IMG/VR virus record: IMGVR_UViG_3300044608_001820
Span: 1-53,119 of that record
Length of the DNA stretch: 53,119 nt
From: a virus
Direction: 5' to 3' (one strand)
Within the stretch, counting starts at the first letter, position 1. Each line of letters begins with the position of its first letter. This document shows positions 36,215 through 45,786 of the stretch, in pieces. The notes below the pieces were generated by a model. The model was not told the DNA's origin. It was given only the letters and a program-made list of their open reading frames with translations, and made no database searches. Position numbers and translations under genes: made by a program.

Positions 36215-39200
36215 ATGGCTACTATTTCCCTTGGAGGCGCCCGCGGCGGCGCGCCGGGAACATTTATCTATGAGTCAGCGATCGCGTCTCGCGCGTCTGT
36301 CGCCAGCTTCAACACGATCTACATGGTTGTTGAGGCACCTCAAGAGACATCTGTTGCCCGTTTCCCATATAACCGCCCCATCTTCGTGGGCAGTCTCAAC
36401 GACTACGTGAACCTAATCGGTACCATTCCTGCTGGTGGTGCTGAGCTTGATTCATATTTTGGCGTTAAGGCTTTCTTCCAGCAGTGCACTGTCGGCGACC
36501 TTCGTGTTGTTCGCGTTGGCACTCCTTCCAATATTGTCCAGGTCGCTTTCGATCCGAGCGCCAATAAGGACAATGGCGTGGCTGCTCCTAGCCAACTGAG
36601 CAAAGGCGATCAAGTCTACATCAAGCTCGTCATCAATGGCATCCAGCTTGGTGTTAAGAACAGCGCTGGTGCATGGCTTGGTGTGCCCGTCATCATCCCT
36701 GTTGACTACGTATCCGGCAACACCACTAACAATCTCGAGATCTCTGGCGCTATTCGCGACGCTGTGCGCGACGCCATCGAGGCTAACAGCGACATTTCCG
36801 CTAGCGTTTACGTGCGCTATGAGGGTGAAGGCACCTCCGGCTGCAGTGACTGTGCATTCCTGTACCTGACAGGTCGCGTATTCAATGCCCCTGTGGAAGT
36901 TGTCAACTCCAACGAAGTCACTGGCGCTCAGTTCATTCTGGCTGCTGCCGGTTATTCGATCGAGAACATCTCCGAATCCGACGAGACCGTTTACGACTGG
37001 ATCCAGTGCGTTCGCACCGCATTCGAAGATCCCCGTCTTCCTCAGGGATACCTGATTGCTCCCGCTGGCTTCGGTAAGTTCAGCCAGTCTGAGCGCGTGA
37101 ACCTCGGTCAGTCGATGGAGGAAGTGTGCTCGGATCAGAACCACAAGTGGATGGCTCTGGTTGATTGCGGTCCGTTTGACGTGACCGATATCACCACATA
37201 TAGCCAGTTCACCCCTGCTAATCCTTCAAATGGATTCTCAGAAGGCGGACTCTACCTTGTGGATAACGTGATCTATGAGTGGACTGATAACAATCCACTT
37301 AGCTTCACATCTGCTAACTATGACGCCGCAAGCGCTCTCAACTCGGTGAATGCGTCTCTGGCTGACGGATCACGCCGCGCGCTCAAGGATGATCAACTGG
37401 TCTCCTGCAACTCGGGCGTCAATACTGGCACCGATGTGGTGACACTGGCTAGTGATTGGCCTGTTAGCGCACTTCCCTCGGGAACTCTGGTTAGTGTTGA
37501 GCTGTTCCAAAACACTCCGCTGCCAACCGCTCCTCTTTACACTGACGTTGCCACTGGCGTAACTAACGAGCCTCTGATTGGTTCGTTCTACGTGATCGCT
37601 AGCGACATCGACGGAACTCTCGCTGCCAATCAGATCCGTCTGGCTACAAGCAGCACCCGCGCAGCTATCAATCAAGCTGTGAACTTCACCACCGCTGGTA
37701 CTCCCCAAGGTGGCGGACTTCTGGTTCTGTCCTACGCCGATCCCGCTTGGGAATTCGAGGTGGAAATCAAGGGCAAGATCAGCAGCCTGATCGAAGCCAA
37801 TGGTGGCGTGAATGCGGTGTCCTTCAACACCCTGCACCTGCCTGGCACGCTGCAATCTCCCACCACCCAGCATGACTTCAAGGGTCTGGTTCGTCAGCTG
37901 ACTGATCCTTCCCAATCGATTGTCAAGGGCGGTCTGACTCTGCAGTACTTCAATGCTGCCGACGTCAACACTGGTACCAACGCCATCACTGTGATCGGTC
38001 ACGGTTACAACACTGGCGATGCTATCAACTACTATCTGCTTCCTTCCGACGGTGCTGCCGCTCCGGGCACTCTGGCTAGCGGAACTCAGTACTTCGTCAT
38101 CAAAGTTGACGACAACACCATTCAGCTGGCTTCGTCTCTCGCCAACGCTAACGCTGGCACTGAGCTGACAATCGGAACCGCTGGTACTGACTCCTCGACT
38201 GTCAAGAATCCTCAGGGTGGTGCTGCTCAGTCGGTACTGACAACTGGTGGTGATTGCCTGGTCTTCTCCTCGGCTCACGGTGTGGCCACCGCTGATAAGA
38301 TCTACTTTGACGGTAGCATTGTCACCGCATCTTCCACCGTATTTAGCGGAACTTCTGCAACTGCAACCTCCGCTTTCTACGCCCAGCAGGTTGACCTCAA
38401 CTTCTTCCGCCTCGCTCGTTCGTCTTCGGACCTGGCTTCCAACGCTTTCGTTGACTTCCCCAGCTCCGCTATCACCACTTCAACTGCTCGCCGCTTCTAT
38501 AAGAAGTATAGCGTGGCTGTCGATGGTGGTCAGTACAGCGACTCCGGTCTGATCCGTTACATTCGCGGTCGTAAGTACCAGCTGGATGTGACTCTGGCTA
38601 ATGCCGCTGTGAAGGACGAAGCTGGCGTAAGCATTGCATCAGGTTCTAACGATCCTTACGGCGTTGCTTACACCGACGACATCAGCTCCGACCTGCGACT
38701 GTCTTACAGCGCTGCTCCTGTTGGTGTTCCCGTGTGGCAAGTTGCCTCAGGCGACATCACCGCCCTGTCGGATGAGATCGCTATCTCCAGCCACGGTTAT
38801 CTGACTGGCGATGAGGTGGTGATCAACACCGCAACTGGCGCTGTTCTCGCACCTGGTCTCTCGGATAACACAGTCTACTACGTGATCGCTCTCACCGCGA
38901 ACACGCTGCAGTTGGCTGAAACCGCCGCCGATGCTGTTGCTGCAAACCCGGTCGACATCACCGGTACCGGCACCAATAACGGCGCAGGCGTGGAGTTCAC
39001 TCTGACCTCTACTTCCAGCCCGTACACCTGGCAGTATACCGAGGACGCTGACGCTTATCCTCTGAATCCTGCACAGGACTTCTCCGGCGAGAACAACTTC
39101 TACTGTGTGCCTCTGAGCGCCGGTGCCCAGGCTAACAATGCCCGCGGTGCTTACGCTCACCCAGTCCTGCAAGTTGGTCAAGCTTACACCACCCTGTATG

Positions 39201-40120
39201 CTGGCTTCACCGAGATCGAGTACATCGAGCCCTCAGGCGACACTCCGACCACTTTGTGGAACTTCGACGCTATCACCTCCGGTGATCTTGTGAGCGAAGC
39301 ACTCCGCGGTGTGAATAACGCTGGTATCCCTCAGATGGTTGCCATCGAGAAGGGTATCGATAGCCATGCTCGCCTCTTCGCCGAGTCACAGTTCTACAGC
39401 ACAACCCAAGGATTCCTGGCTTACTACGCTCCTTACATCAGAAATGATGCAGGAGTCTTCACTCAGCCTACTCCTTACGTTGCTGGTCTTGCTATTCGTC
39501 GCTATCGCGATGAGGCTGGTGGATTCAAGCTTCCTCCGGCTGGAGCTAAGTATAGCCTCGCTGGTGCTCGCGGTTGCGAAATCGCCATCACAAGCGCTCA
39601 GCAGGAAGTCAGCACTCCTCAGGGTCTGAACGCTCTGCGTCAGCTTCCTGGCTACAGCAGCACTGATCCCGACACCGGTGAGACCTACGGTCCCGTGTTC
39701 GTGTGGGGTTCACGTACTCGCGTCAATCGCGGAAATTCCGAGCAGGCTCTGTACCAGTTCGTGAACACCCGTGTGATCCTGAACGTGATCTTCGGTACGC
39801 TGCGTAGCGCCTTCGATGGTCAGATCTTCGATGTTATCGATGGTCGCGCAGTTACCTTCAACCAGATCCGTGCAATCGCCTACAACACCCTGTACGAGAG
39901 CTTCTACGTCCCCGGTGCACTGTTCGGTTCTACTCCGGCTGAAGCCTTCGAGGTTGTTGTCGACGAGCGTAACAACCCGCCGGGTGCTCTGGAGAACGGC
40001 TTCATCAACGTGAAGGTGTTCGTGGTTCCAGTTCCAACTCTCGAGCGTATCGAAGTGGATCTCATCCGCGTTGGTATTGGTGGAATCCAGGACGCCCTCC
40101 AAGCTTCCGGAATCTTCTGA
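36215..40120 (+). CDS. Contractile tail sheath protein with inserted repeats (1301 aa)
   Basis: Contracts to drive the tail tube into the host. The N-terminus GGARGGAPGTFIYESA and the block RPIFVGSLNDYVNLIG with LDSYFGVKAFFQQ are sheath-like. The end AYNTLYESFYVPGALFGSTPAEAFEVVVDERNNPP and VPVPTLERIEVDLIRVGIG is the conserved sheath C-terminus. It is about twice the usual length. The excess (about 400-1000) contains repeated beta domains of the type HGYxTGDxVxY...GTxYYVIxVDxNTIQLA (near bases 37998, 38266 and 38788), probably displayed on the outside. GAAGGAG precedes the ATG. Confidence 0.87.
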   Translation: MATISLGGARGGAPGTFIYESAIASRASVASFNTIYMVVEAPQETSVARFPYNRPIFVGSLNDYVNLIGTIPAGGAELDSYFGVKAFFQQCTVGDLRVVRVGTPSNIVQVAFDPSANKDNGVAAPSQLSKGDQVYIKLVINGIQLGVKNSAGAWLGVPVIIPVDYVSGNTTNNLEISGAIRDAVRDAIEANSDISASVYVRYEGEGTSGCSDCAFLYLTGRVFNAPVEVVNSNEVTGAQFILAAAGYSIENISESDETVYDWIQCVRTAFEDPRLPQGYLIAPAGFGKFSQSERVNLGQSMEEVCSDQNHKWMALVDCGPFDVTDITTYSQFTPANPSNGFSEGGLYLVDNVIYEWTDNNPLSFTSANYDAASALNSVNASLADGSRRALKDDQLVSCNSGVNTGTDVVTLASDWPVSALPSGTLVSVELFQNTPLPTAPLYTDVATGVTNEPLIGSFYVIASDIDGTLAANQIRLATSSTRAAINQAVNFTTAGTPQGGGLLVLSYADPAWEFEVEIKGKISSLIEANGGVNAVSFNTLHLPGTLQSPTTQHDFKGLVRQLTDPSQSIVKGGLTLQYFNAADVNTGTNAITVIGHGYNTGDAINYYLLPSDGAAAPGTLASGTQYFVIKVDDNTIQLASSLANANAGTELTIGTAGTDSSTVKNPQGGAAQSVLTTGGDCLVFSSAHGVATADKIYFDGSIVTASSTVFSGTSATATSAFYAQQVDLNFFRLARSSSDLASNAFVDFPSSAITTSTARRFYKKYSVAVDGGQYSDSGLIRYIRGRKYQLDVTLANAAVKDEAGVSIASGSNDPYGVAYTDDISSDLRLSYSAAPVGVPVWQVASGDITALSDEIAISSHGYLTGDEVVINTATGAVLAPGLSDNTVYYVIALTANTLQLAETAADAVAANPVDITGTGTNNGAGVEFTLTSTSSPYTWQYTEDADAYPLNPAQDFSGENNFYCVPLSAGAQANNARGAYAHPVLQVGQAYTTLYAGFTEIEYIEPSGDTPTTLWNFDAITSGDLVSEALRGVNNAGIPQMVAIEKGIDSHARLFAESQFYSTTQGFLAYYAPYIRNDAGVFTQPTPYVAGLAIRRYRDEAGGFKLPPAGAKYSLAGARGCEIAITSAQQEVSTPQGLNALRQLPGYSSTDPDTGETYGPVFVWGSRTRVNRGNSEQALYQFVNTRVILNVIFGTLRSAFDGQIFDVIDGRAVTFNQIRAIAYNTLYESFYVPGALFGSTPAEAFEVVVDERNNPPGALENGFINVKVFVVPVPTLERIEVDLIRVGIGGIQDALQASGIF

Positions 40121-40138
40121 TAGTTACGGCGATCAAAC

Positions 40139-40438
40139 ATGGCCAAAAAACGCCTGGCATTCGATGTCGAGGAAGATCTTCATTCCCGTCTAAAACAATT
40201 GGCTGCAGAGCAGGGAGTCCTTCTTGGGGCTTTCTGCTCCAGCCTTATCGAAACTGGACTGGAAGTGAATGGTTTAACCAGCACTTCCGTTGAAATCGAT
40301 CCCAGCTCATACGCTAACCTTCCGCTCGACGCGTTACGCACGGAAGCTAATAGGATCTCAACCGCAAGACCAAAGAACTGGGAGACAGCGGTTAGGCGCA
40401 TTAACGCAGAAATTGTCAAAAGGTACGTCGCTCGATGA
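40139..40438 (+). CDS. Ribbon-helix-helix-like protein (99 aa)
   Basis: Starts MAKKRLAFDVEEDLHSRLKQLAAEQGVLLGAFCSSLIETGL, the strand-helix-helix pattern of MetJ/Arc-type DNA binders. The C-terminal half is unassigned. Placed between the sheath and baseplate genes, it may regulate late genes or be structural. Confidence 0.55.
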   Translation: MAKKRLAFDVEEDLHSRLKQLAAEQGVLLGAFCSSLIETGLEVNGLTSTSVEIDPSSYANLPLDALRTEANRISTARPKNWETAVRRINAEIVKRYVAR

Positions 40439-40788
40439 CCAGCGTTCGCGGGCTTCTTTATCCGCTACAGGTTAGCAACGGTCAATTAGTGCTAGCCGAA
40501 GATGAGGCGATTGTTGAGCAACAGATAATTTCAGTGCTCGAGACACGACCATTTGAGCGCATCATGCGGGCTGATTACGGATTGCCCGATAATATCTTTG
40601 AGACAATGAATCCCGCCGCTATCGACTCTAAGATATCCGAAGCGATTTTAGAGCAAGTCGGCGGCATTGATGATCTATCCGTCAAAGGATCTTGGACGGG
40701 TGGGGATAACGGCATCTATGCCGTGAACATTTTGTATTCGGTGCGGGGAACACTTCAACCTCCGCTTTCACTCTCCCTGGTGGTCTGA
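40435..40788 (+). CDS. Baseplate wedge protein, gp25-like (117 aa)
   Basis: GPW/gp25 family. RGLLYPLQVSNGQLVLAEDEAIVEQQIISVLETRPFERIMRADYGL fits the pattern L-x-T-x-x-G/F-E-R-x-M-R-x-D-(F/Y)-G of the wedge protein that seeds the sheath at the baseplate. ATGA overlap before, one-base overlap with the portal gene after. Confidence 0.85.
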   Translation: MTSVRGLLYPLQVSNGQLVLAEDEAIVEQQIISVLETRPFERIMRADYGLPDNIFETMNPAAIDSKISEAILEQVGGIDDLSVKGSWTGGDNGIYAVNILYSVRGTLQPPLSLSLVV

Positions 40789-42275
40789 TGGCAAAGAGAT
40801 TCGATATTCCGCCAATTCCCAAGGGGGATATTGCTCAATACGCGACAAACCCGTACGCAAGACAGACGATCTACGGATACTATCCGGGACTCTTTAACGA
40901 CCAGTCACCGAATAATCTTGTAGTTCGTCCGAACGATGACCTCCTAATCCAAAAGGGCGGCATCTCGGCCCTCATCGTTTATCAGCGTCTGCTGTTTGAT
41001 CCAAACGTTCAAGCAGCTTGGATGAAGGTGATCCAGGAAATTACATCGCGTGACTTAGTTGTTGATCCCGCTTCCGATCTTGCTGGCGATATTGCGATAA
41101 AGGATTTCGTTGAAGAACAACTAAAAGATCTCCCCATGGATGAGATCTTCCGCGCGATGCTTGAGGCATACATCGTCGGATTCTCAGTTGGTGAGATCAT
41201 GTGGCGCCGCACGCCGGCCGGTGTGAAGGCTTACGATGTGCGACCAAGAGACCCTCGGCGCTTTCTCTTCGCGGTAGACGAGAAGGCGGACATGGGCTTC
41301 TCGATGAAGATGGTGACGTACGCCAACACTCTCGTCGGTGAGGACCTTCCCGCTCGTAAGTTTATTGTGTTCCGTTACTGGACACAGTCCAACGGTGACC
41401 CGTACGGTTGTGGATTAGGCCGGACACTCTACCCGATCGTTAAGTTTAAGCGCCGTGCGCTTGAGTCGCAGTTGCTTTATAGCGACCGCTACGCTAATCC
41501 CACGGCAGTCGCCAAAGCTCCACTTGCGGCAACAACGCAAGAAATTGACACTCTCTACAATCACCTCGTCAATCTCTCTCAGGAAACCGCACTCATCCTC
41601 CCAGAGGGATATGACCTTGAGTTCGTGAATCCCCAGGGATCACCTGACACATTCACTCAATTGCGTGAGTCACTGATCCGCGAAATCAATATGCTTATTT
41701 CCGGCGAAGATGAAACCGGAAATGCCGACGCGGGATCTCGTGCATCCTCTGAAGTTGCTCTTCAAGTTCGAGAAGTGCGGGCAAAAGAACTTGCCGAACT
41801 ACTCTGTGAGACATTAAACGAAACTCTTGTCCGCTGGATCGTTGATCTAAACTACGGCACGAATGTTGTCGCTCCTAAGGTGAGACGTGACTTCCGAGTC
41901 GAGGAAGGTAGCAAACTCACGATGAGTGACGTAAGTATTCTCATCTCTCAAGTAGGATATCGTCCGACCAAAGAGTGGATCGAGACAACATACAAAGTGG
42001 AGCTCGAAGAGGGTGAGGAGGTTCAGCCTGGAGCTGAAATGGCAGTGCCAACTGAGGAAGTAGCACCAGAGGCAGAAGCAGCAAGCGAGGAGATGACTGA
42101 TGAAGATCTTGATGCTGAGATTGCGGAACTCGAAGGTCAATTAGAATCAACTCCCCCCGAAGAGGAAGACGATGATGCTGAATTAGATGAACTACTTTCT
42201 GATTTAGAACAATCGCCGACTGCTGAGGCTGAGACCGAAGACGAACAGCTCAGAAAAATAATTGATGAACTTTGA
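40788..42275 (+). CDS. Portal protein, DUF935 / Mu gp29-like (495 aa)
   Basis: Forms the dodecameric DNA gate of the head. Family signs: YQRLLFDPNVQAAWMKVIQEITSRDLVVDP, AMLEAYIVGFSVGEIMWRR, FRYWTQSNGDPYGCGLGRTLYPIVKFKRRAL and LISGEDETGNADAGSRASSEVALQVREVRAKELAE. The last 85 residues are highly acidic. The stop is followed by the GGGTAAAA motif. Confidence 0.85.
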   Translation: MAKRFDIPPIPKGDIAQYATNPYARQTIYGYYPGLFNDQSPNNLVVRPNDDLLIQKGGISALIVYQRLLFDPNVQAAWMKVIQEITSRDLVVDPASDLAGDIAIKDFVEEQLKDLPMDEIFRAMLEAYIVGFSVGEIMWRRTPAGVKAYDVRPRDPRRFLFAVDEKADMGFSMKMVTYANTLVGEDLPARKFIVFRYWTQSNGDPYGCGLGRTLYPIVKFKRRALESQLLYSDRYANPTAVAKAPLAATTQEIDTLYNHLVNLSQETALILPEGYDLEFVNPQGSPDTFTQLRESLIREINMLISGEDETGNADAGSRASSEVALQVREVRAKELAELLCETLNETLVRWIVDLNYGTNVVAPKVRRDFRVEEGSKLTMSDVSILISQVGYRPTKEWIETTYKVELEEGEEVQPGAEMAVPTEEVAPEAEAASEEMTDEDLDAEIAELEGQLESTPPEEEDDDAELDELLSDLEQSPTAEAETEDEQLRKIIDEL

Positions 42276-42284
42276 CCTACAACC

Positions 42285-42292
42285 GGGTAAAA
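42285..42292 (+). promoter_or_regulatory. GGGTAAAA motif, candidate late promoter
   Basis: GGGTAAAA ten bases after the portal stop and 35 bases before the protease ATG. Confidence 0.4.
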
Positions 42293-42319
42293 CCTTAGGG
42301 GCTTCCCAGCTTGATTAAA

Positions 42320-44461
42320 ATGATTAAGGAAGTACACATTTTTAAGGCTGGGAAACAAACCTCAGCCCAGGGCATCACGAGAGAATTCACTAAAAACGAT
42401 CTTCAGCAAATCGTGGATTCCTACCGACCTGAAGTTCATGAGGCGCCAATCCGCATCGGTCATGAAGACAACGATAAAGTTCCTTCATGGGGGTGGGTCA
42501 AGGGAGTCAAAGTGAAAGGCGATGAGCTCTTCGCGGAGATTGATTTCTCTCCGCTAGCAGAGGAGTACATCAAGAATGGTCTCTACAAAAAAGTTAGCGC
42601 ATCGTTCTACTCTCCTGACTCAAAAATCAATCCGGAGCCGGGCAAGTGGTCGCTCCGTCACGTTGCTCTATTAGGAGCCCAACCACCTGCAGTTAAAGGA
42701 CTAAAAGGCTTCGCCTACGAAGAGAACTCTGACGGAGTCCTTGACTTCGCAGTAACTCTCACTCCTGATCAAGTGTTCGATGAGGAGCTTGGTCCCACTC
42801 TCAAGCGTGATCTTGGTCCGCTTGAGATCCTTAAAGAAAAACTCGATGAGGCACGCTCTCAGATGATCGAAGAAGAAAAGGGCGCTGAGCAACAGCTCGA
42901 AGCTCCCCAAATTGAAGAAGTAACCGCCGAAGAGGAACAATTCGGCGAAGGCAAAGTGTCCCACATGGGCATGATGGCCAAGACTTCTAAAAAGTCAATG
43001 TCCGGTGGCAAGATGGGCCACGAGGGTGATGACGAGGATGAGGAGGATGAGGATTCCGTAAAGTCTGCCGAAATGGAAGGCAAGAATCTCCCCGAGCCTC
43101 TGAAGAAGCAAGCCGCCAAAAAGATGGCTAAGTCTAAAGGTATTTCCGAAGACGAGGCTATGGGCGAGAAGGACATGAACTACATGTCTTGCGGATCTAA
43201 AGGCAAGAAAATGAACTACGAAGAAACTGATTCCACCGAGCACGGTGAAGCTACCGCCGAGCACGACGGAAAGGTCAAGGGTCTGAAGGCTCCCGCTCCA
43301 AAGGGAATGTCTGATATGTCTCCTGAGACTGTCGACGGTGAAGGTCCCGAGGCTTCTAAAGTCAAGAAGAATCCAAAGTCGGGCGCTTGTGATCCCGAGT
43401 GCGAGGATGATGACAAGAAGTACGAAGAGCCTACTTTCGAAGCCAACAAGAAGAAGCGCGGTACCGATCACCTGAACGCTTCCGATGTCGGAGCCAAGGA
43501 AACCGAAGGCGGTCCTGGCGGGCTCGTTCGTACTCGTTCCACCTCAAAGGGCATCAACCTCGGTTACGAGGAAGCCGACGAGGAGGACCTCGAGGATGAT
43601 GATGAGCAGCATGTCGAGACCGACAACAACAAGTACGTCGATAAGGCCACTGAGCCCAAGCGCGGTAAGGATGGTCTGAAGGGACGTAAGGCTCAAGATC
43701 CTTACAACGACCAGTCAGGTCGTGGCGAACTCGGCAAAGCCGGAGTCGAAGGCGAAACTGACCGTGGCATGAAGGGAACTGCCCCTGAGATCAAGGGATT
43801 CCCCAACGGTAAGGGTCAGGATTCTGCCAAGGGTGGCGACGGCGGCGAGATGTCCAAGAACTACGAGGACTCCTACAAGGGTCAATCCTCTGGTCAGGAT
43901 GAGGACCGCAAGATGACCGGCAAGCATGCTGAGATTCAGGGCTATCCCGGTAAGTACATGACTCTCGGGTCACCCAAGGGTGGCGGCAAGCAGATCAAGG
44001 GCGGTAAAGTCCGCGTGATGGAGATCAACCACTCCGAGAGCGATCCTATCGCCCAGATGATGGCACGTCTCGAGGAGCTGGAAGCCGCTAACGCTCGTCT
44101 TCGTGAGCAGGCCGAGTACGCTGAGCGTCAAGCAAATCGTATGCGTCTCGAGCAATTTGCTGAGGGACTGTACGAGTCAGGCAAACTTACCGATGCGATC
44201 GTCGCTCAAGACGATCTGGTTGAGTATCTCGAGGGACTCGAGTATGGCACTCTGGAGTTTGCTGAGGGTGAAACCGCAGCTACTCCGCTGATGAAGATCC
44301 TGGAGGGTCTGCCTTCTCAAGTATGCTACTCCGAAGTAGCTGGTGGCGAGCCTGTCGTTCGTGAAGAGGACCTTAATCCTCACGAGCGTGCAGTGAAACT
44401 CTCCAAAGAGGAGAACATCGACTACACCGAAGCCCTGAAGCAAGTTCTCTTCTCCGCCTGA
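42320..44461 (+). CDS. Mu I-like head maturation protease with scaffold domain (713 aa)
   Basis: First 140 residues match Mu-like protease I: EVHEAPIRIGHEDNDKVPSWGWVKGVKVKGDELFAEIDF, then YKKVSASFYSPDS and WSLRHVALLGAQPPAVKGL. Residues about 200-560 are low-complexity Glu, Asp, Lys and Gly, unlike any fold. The end (AQMMARLEELEAANARLREQAEYAERQ) is a scaffold-type coiled coil finishing in EENIDYTEALKQVL. Scaffold and protease are fused as in Mu. I use the ATG at 42320; a TTG at 42311 is possible. Confidence 0.8.
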   Translation: MIKEVHIFKAGKQTSAQGITREFTKNDLQQIVDSYRPEVHEAPIRIGHEDNDKVPSWGWVKGVKVKGDELFAEIDFSPLAEEYIKNGLYKKVSASFYSPDSKINPEPGKWSLRHVALLGAQPPAVKGLKGFAYEENSDGVLDFAVTLTPDQVFDEELGPTLKRDLGPLEILKEKLDEARSQMIEEEKGAEQQLEAPQIEEVTAEEEQFGEGKVSHMGMMAKTSKKSMSGGKMGHEGDDEDEEDEDSVKSAEMEGKNLPEPLKKQAAKKMAKSKGISEDEAMGEKDMNYMSCGSKGKKMNYEETDSTEHGEATAEHDGKVKGLKAPAPKGMSDMSPETVDGEGPEASKVKKNPKSGACDPECEDDDKKYEEPTFEANKKKRGTDHLNASDVGAKETEGGPGGLVRTRSTSKGINLGYEEADEEDLEDDDEQHVETDNNKYVDKATEPKRGKDGLKGRKAQDPYNDQSGRGELGKAGVEGETDRGMKGTAPEIKGFPNGKGQDSAKGGDGGEMSKNYEDSYKGQSSGQDEDRKMTGKHAEIQGYPGKYMTLGSPKGGGKQIKGGKVRVMEINHSESDPIAQMMARLEELEAANARLREQAEYAERQANRMRLEQFAEGLYESGKLTDAIVAQDDLVEYLEGLEYGTLEFAEGETAATPLMKILEGLPSQVCYSEVAGGEPVVREEDLNPHERAVKLSKEENIDYTEALKQVLFSA

Positions 44462-44465
44462 TCCT

Positions 44466-45179
44466 GTGGAACTTCTGACCTTCATCGGTCAGGCGGCTAG
44501 GCGCAAAAGCGATTATATCGAACGCGCCGAGAATCTGGCCGATTCAGCCAAGACCCTCGAAAAACTCGAGGAAGAGATGAGCGGGAGAGCCCAAGCACTC
44601 TCCCGTAAACTCGCAAACACCAAGATCACCCTCGCTGAATTTAAGCGTGCAGCGGCGGAGGACACTTTAATCTCGTCCCTCGCCGCAACTCACCTCGGAC
44701 GTGGCAAACGAACGGAATTATCCGACGCAGCTTACGCCGAGGCAATGGGTCAGATGCAGTATCTTTGGAGGTTCTTCGAAGATATTGAGAAAGCTTTGTC
44801 CGAGGGTAAAATTGAGTACGGTAAGGTAGATTTCGCCACAGCGGACGAGATCGAAGACGATATCCTTGGGATCATTCCAGAGGACAGTCTCGATGCCAAA
44901 CCGGGCAAGTCAATTCCAGCGAGTTGGTCCGGGGTTCAAACAAGATTAGACCGGTATCTTGTCACCCCGGCTTACCGTTGGTTCAACGCGGGAGAGATGG
45001 CCCGCCGTCAAGAATTAGGCGCAAGCGAGATGCGACGCATCGCCAGACGAGATAAGCGAGTCTGTCGTGATTGCCTCGACTATGACGCCGCGGGATGGCA
45101 ACCAATTGGTGGCCTCCCCGTACCAGGAACCCGTTGCAGGTGCCTAGATCGCTGTAGGTGCCGCTTAGAATATCGGTAA
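44466..45179 (+). CDS. Minor head protein, Mu gpF-like (237 aa)
   Basis: The C-terminal block CRDCLDYDAAGWQPIGGLPVPGTRCRC is the gpF/SPP1 gp7 signature (C-x2-C...G...P...C-R-C), with a helical N-terminal part. Present in few copies in the head and needed for packaging or assembly. GTG start five bases after the protease stop. Confidence 0.75.
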   Translation: MELLTFIGQAARRKSDYIERAENLADSAKTLEKLEEEMSGRAQALSRKLANTKITLAEFKRAAAEDTLISSLAATHLGRGKRTELSDAAYAEAMGQMQYLWRFFEDIEKALSEGKIEYGKVDFATADEIEDDILGIIPEDSLDAKPGKSIPASWSGVQTRLDRYLVTPAYRWFNAGEMARRQELGASEMRRIARRDKRVCRDCLDYDAAGWQPIGGLPVPGTRCRCLDRCRCRLEYR

Positions 45180-45180
45180 C

Positions 45181-45188
45181 GGGTAAAT
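45181..45188 (+). promoter_or_regulatory. GGGTAAAT motif, candidate late promoter
   Basis: One-base variant of the GGGTAAAA motif directly after the minor head gene, 64 bases before the next ATG. A perfect CGCTTC/GAAGCG hairpin (45201-45218) lies between them. Confidence 0.35.
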
Positions 45189-45244
45189 CAGTTACAAGAA
45201 CGCTTCAATCTCGAAGCGATTGAATTCCATTAGCTCTATACAAA

Positions 45245-45691
45245 ATGGCAGCTCCTGTATACGGCAAGCAGTACATCCGCTTCGCCGAAACCTTCCGTGT
45301 CGCTGAAGGCACCGTCGTAAACCAGTTCCGCGTCGTTGAACTGACTGGCGCCCCTGGAGATCATCCTCCCCTGCTCGTTGAGCAGTCCAATGGTGGTGCC
45401 GCCATCGGCGTGGCTCAGTACACCGTGAACGATAACGTGCCTCCTACCGGTTTCGCTACCGATGAAGTGCGTCTTCTGACCGTGGCTACTTCCGGCCTCC
45501 TGCTGGTTGACGCCGACGGCACTCTGGGCACCAATGACATCGGTACCGCTCTGGAAGTGATTGCCGGTGGTATCGCTTCTGACGCCGGCACTGTCGGCTC
45601 CACCGCTGTGACCGTGAACGGCACCACTCCGATCATTCGTGACGTGCTGAACATTGGCGGTGAGCAATATGCTCTCGTGAGCTTCAGCTGA
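45245..45691 (+). CDS. Head decoration-like protein (148 aa)
   Basis: Small beta-rich Gly-, Val- and Thr-rich protein (FRVVELTGAPGDHPPLLVEQ, GVAQYTVNDNV, LLTVATSGLLLVDADG) of the DUF2190-like type found before capsid genes, where it binds and strengthens the capsid. Position directly upstream of the major capsid gene agrees. Confidence 0.65.
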   Translation: MAAPVYGKQYIRFAETFRVAEGTVVNQFRVVELTGAPGDHPPLLVEQSNGGAAIGVAQYTVNDNVPPTGFATDEVRLLTVATSGLLLVDADGTLGTNDIGTALEVIAGGIASDAGTVGSTAVTVNGTTPIIRDVLNIGGEQYALVSFS

Positions 45692-45712
45692 TCTAATCTT
45701 ATACGTAAACTT

Positions 45713-45752
45713 CGATCTTGGCTTCGGTCACTTCCGTGTAAGTCCAAGATCG
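45713..45752 (+). other. Hairpin before the major capsid gene
   Basis: Perfect 9-bp stem CGATCTTGG / CCAAGATCG with a 22-base loop and no T-run. Probably RNA stabilisation or processing that favours the capsid message. Confidence 0.5.
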
Positions 45753-45786
45753 TCTCTAACCTTCTGCAGAAGGAGACTTAAAGTCC

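Noticed and set aside
37370-38278. Long minus-strand open frame (302 codons) inside the tail sheath gene
   Set aside because: The sheath frame is clearly coding with conserved ends. The antisense frame is open because of codon bias and its protein shows no recognisable motif.
43485-43679. Extra plus-strand frame inside the protease-scaffold gene
   Set aside because: Out-of-frame reading of low-complexity charged codons; no ribosome binding site.
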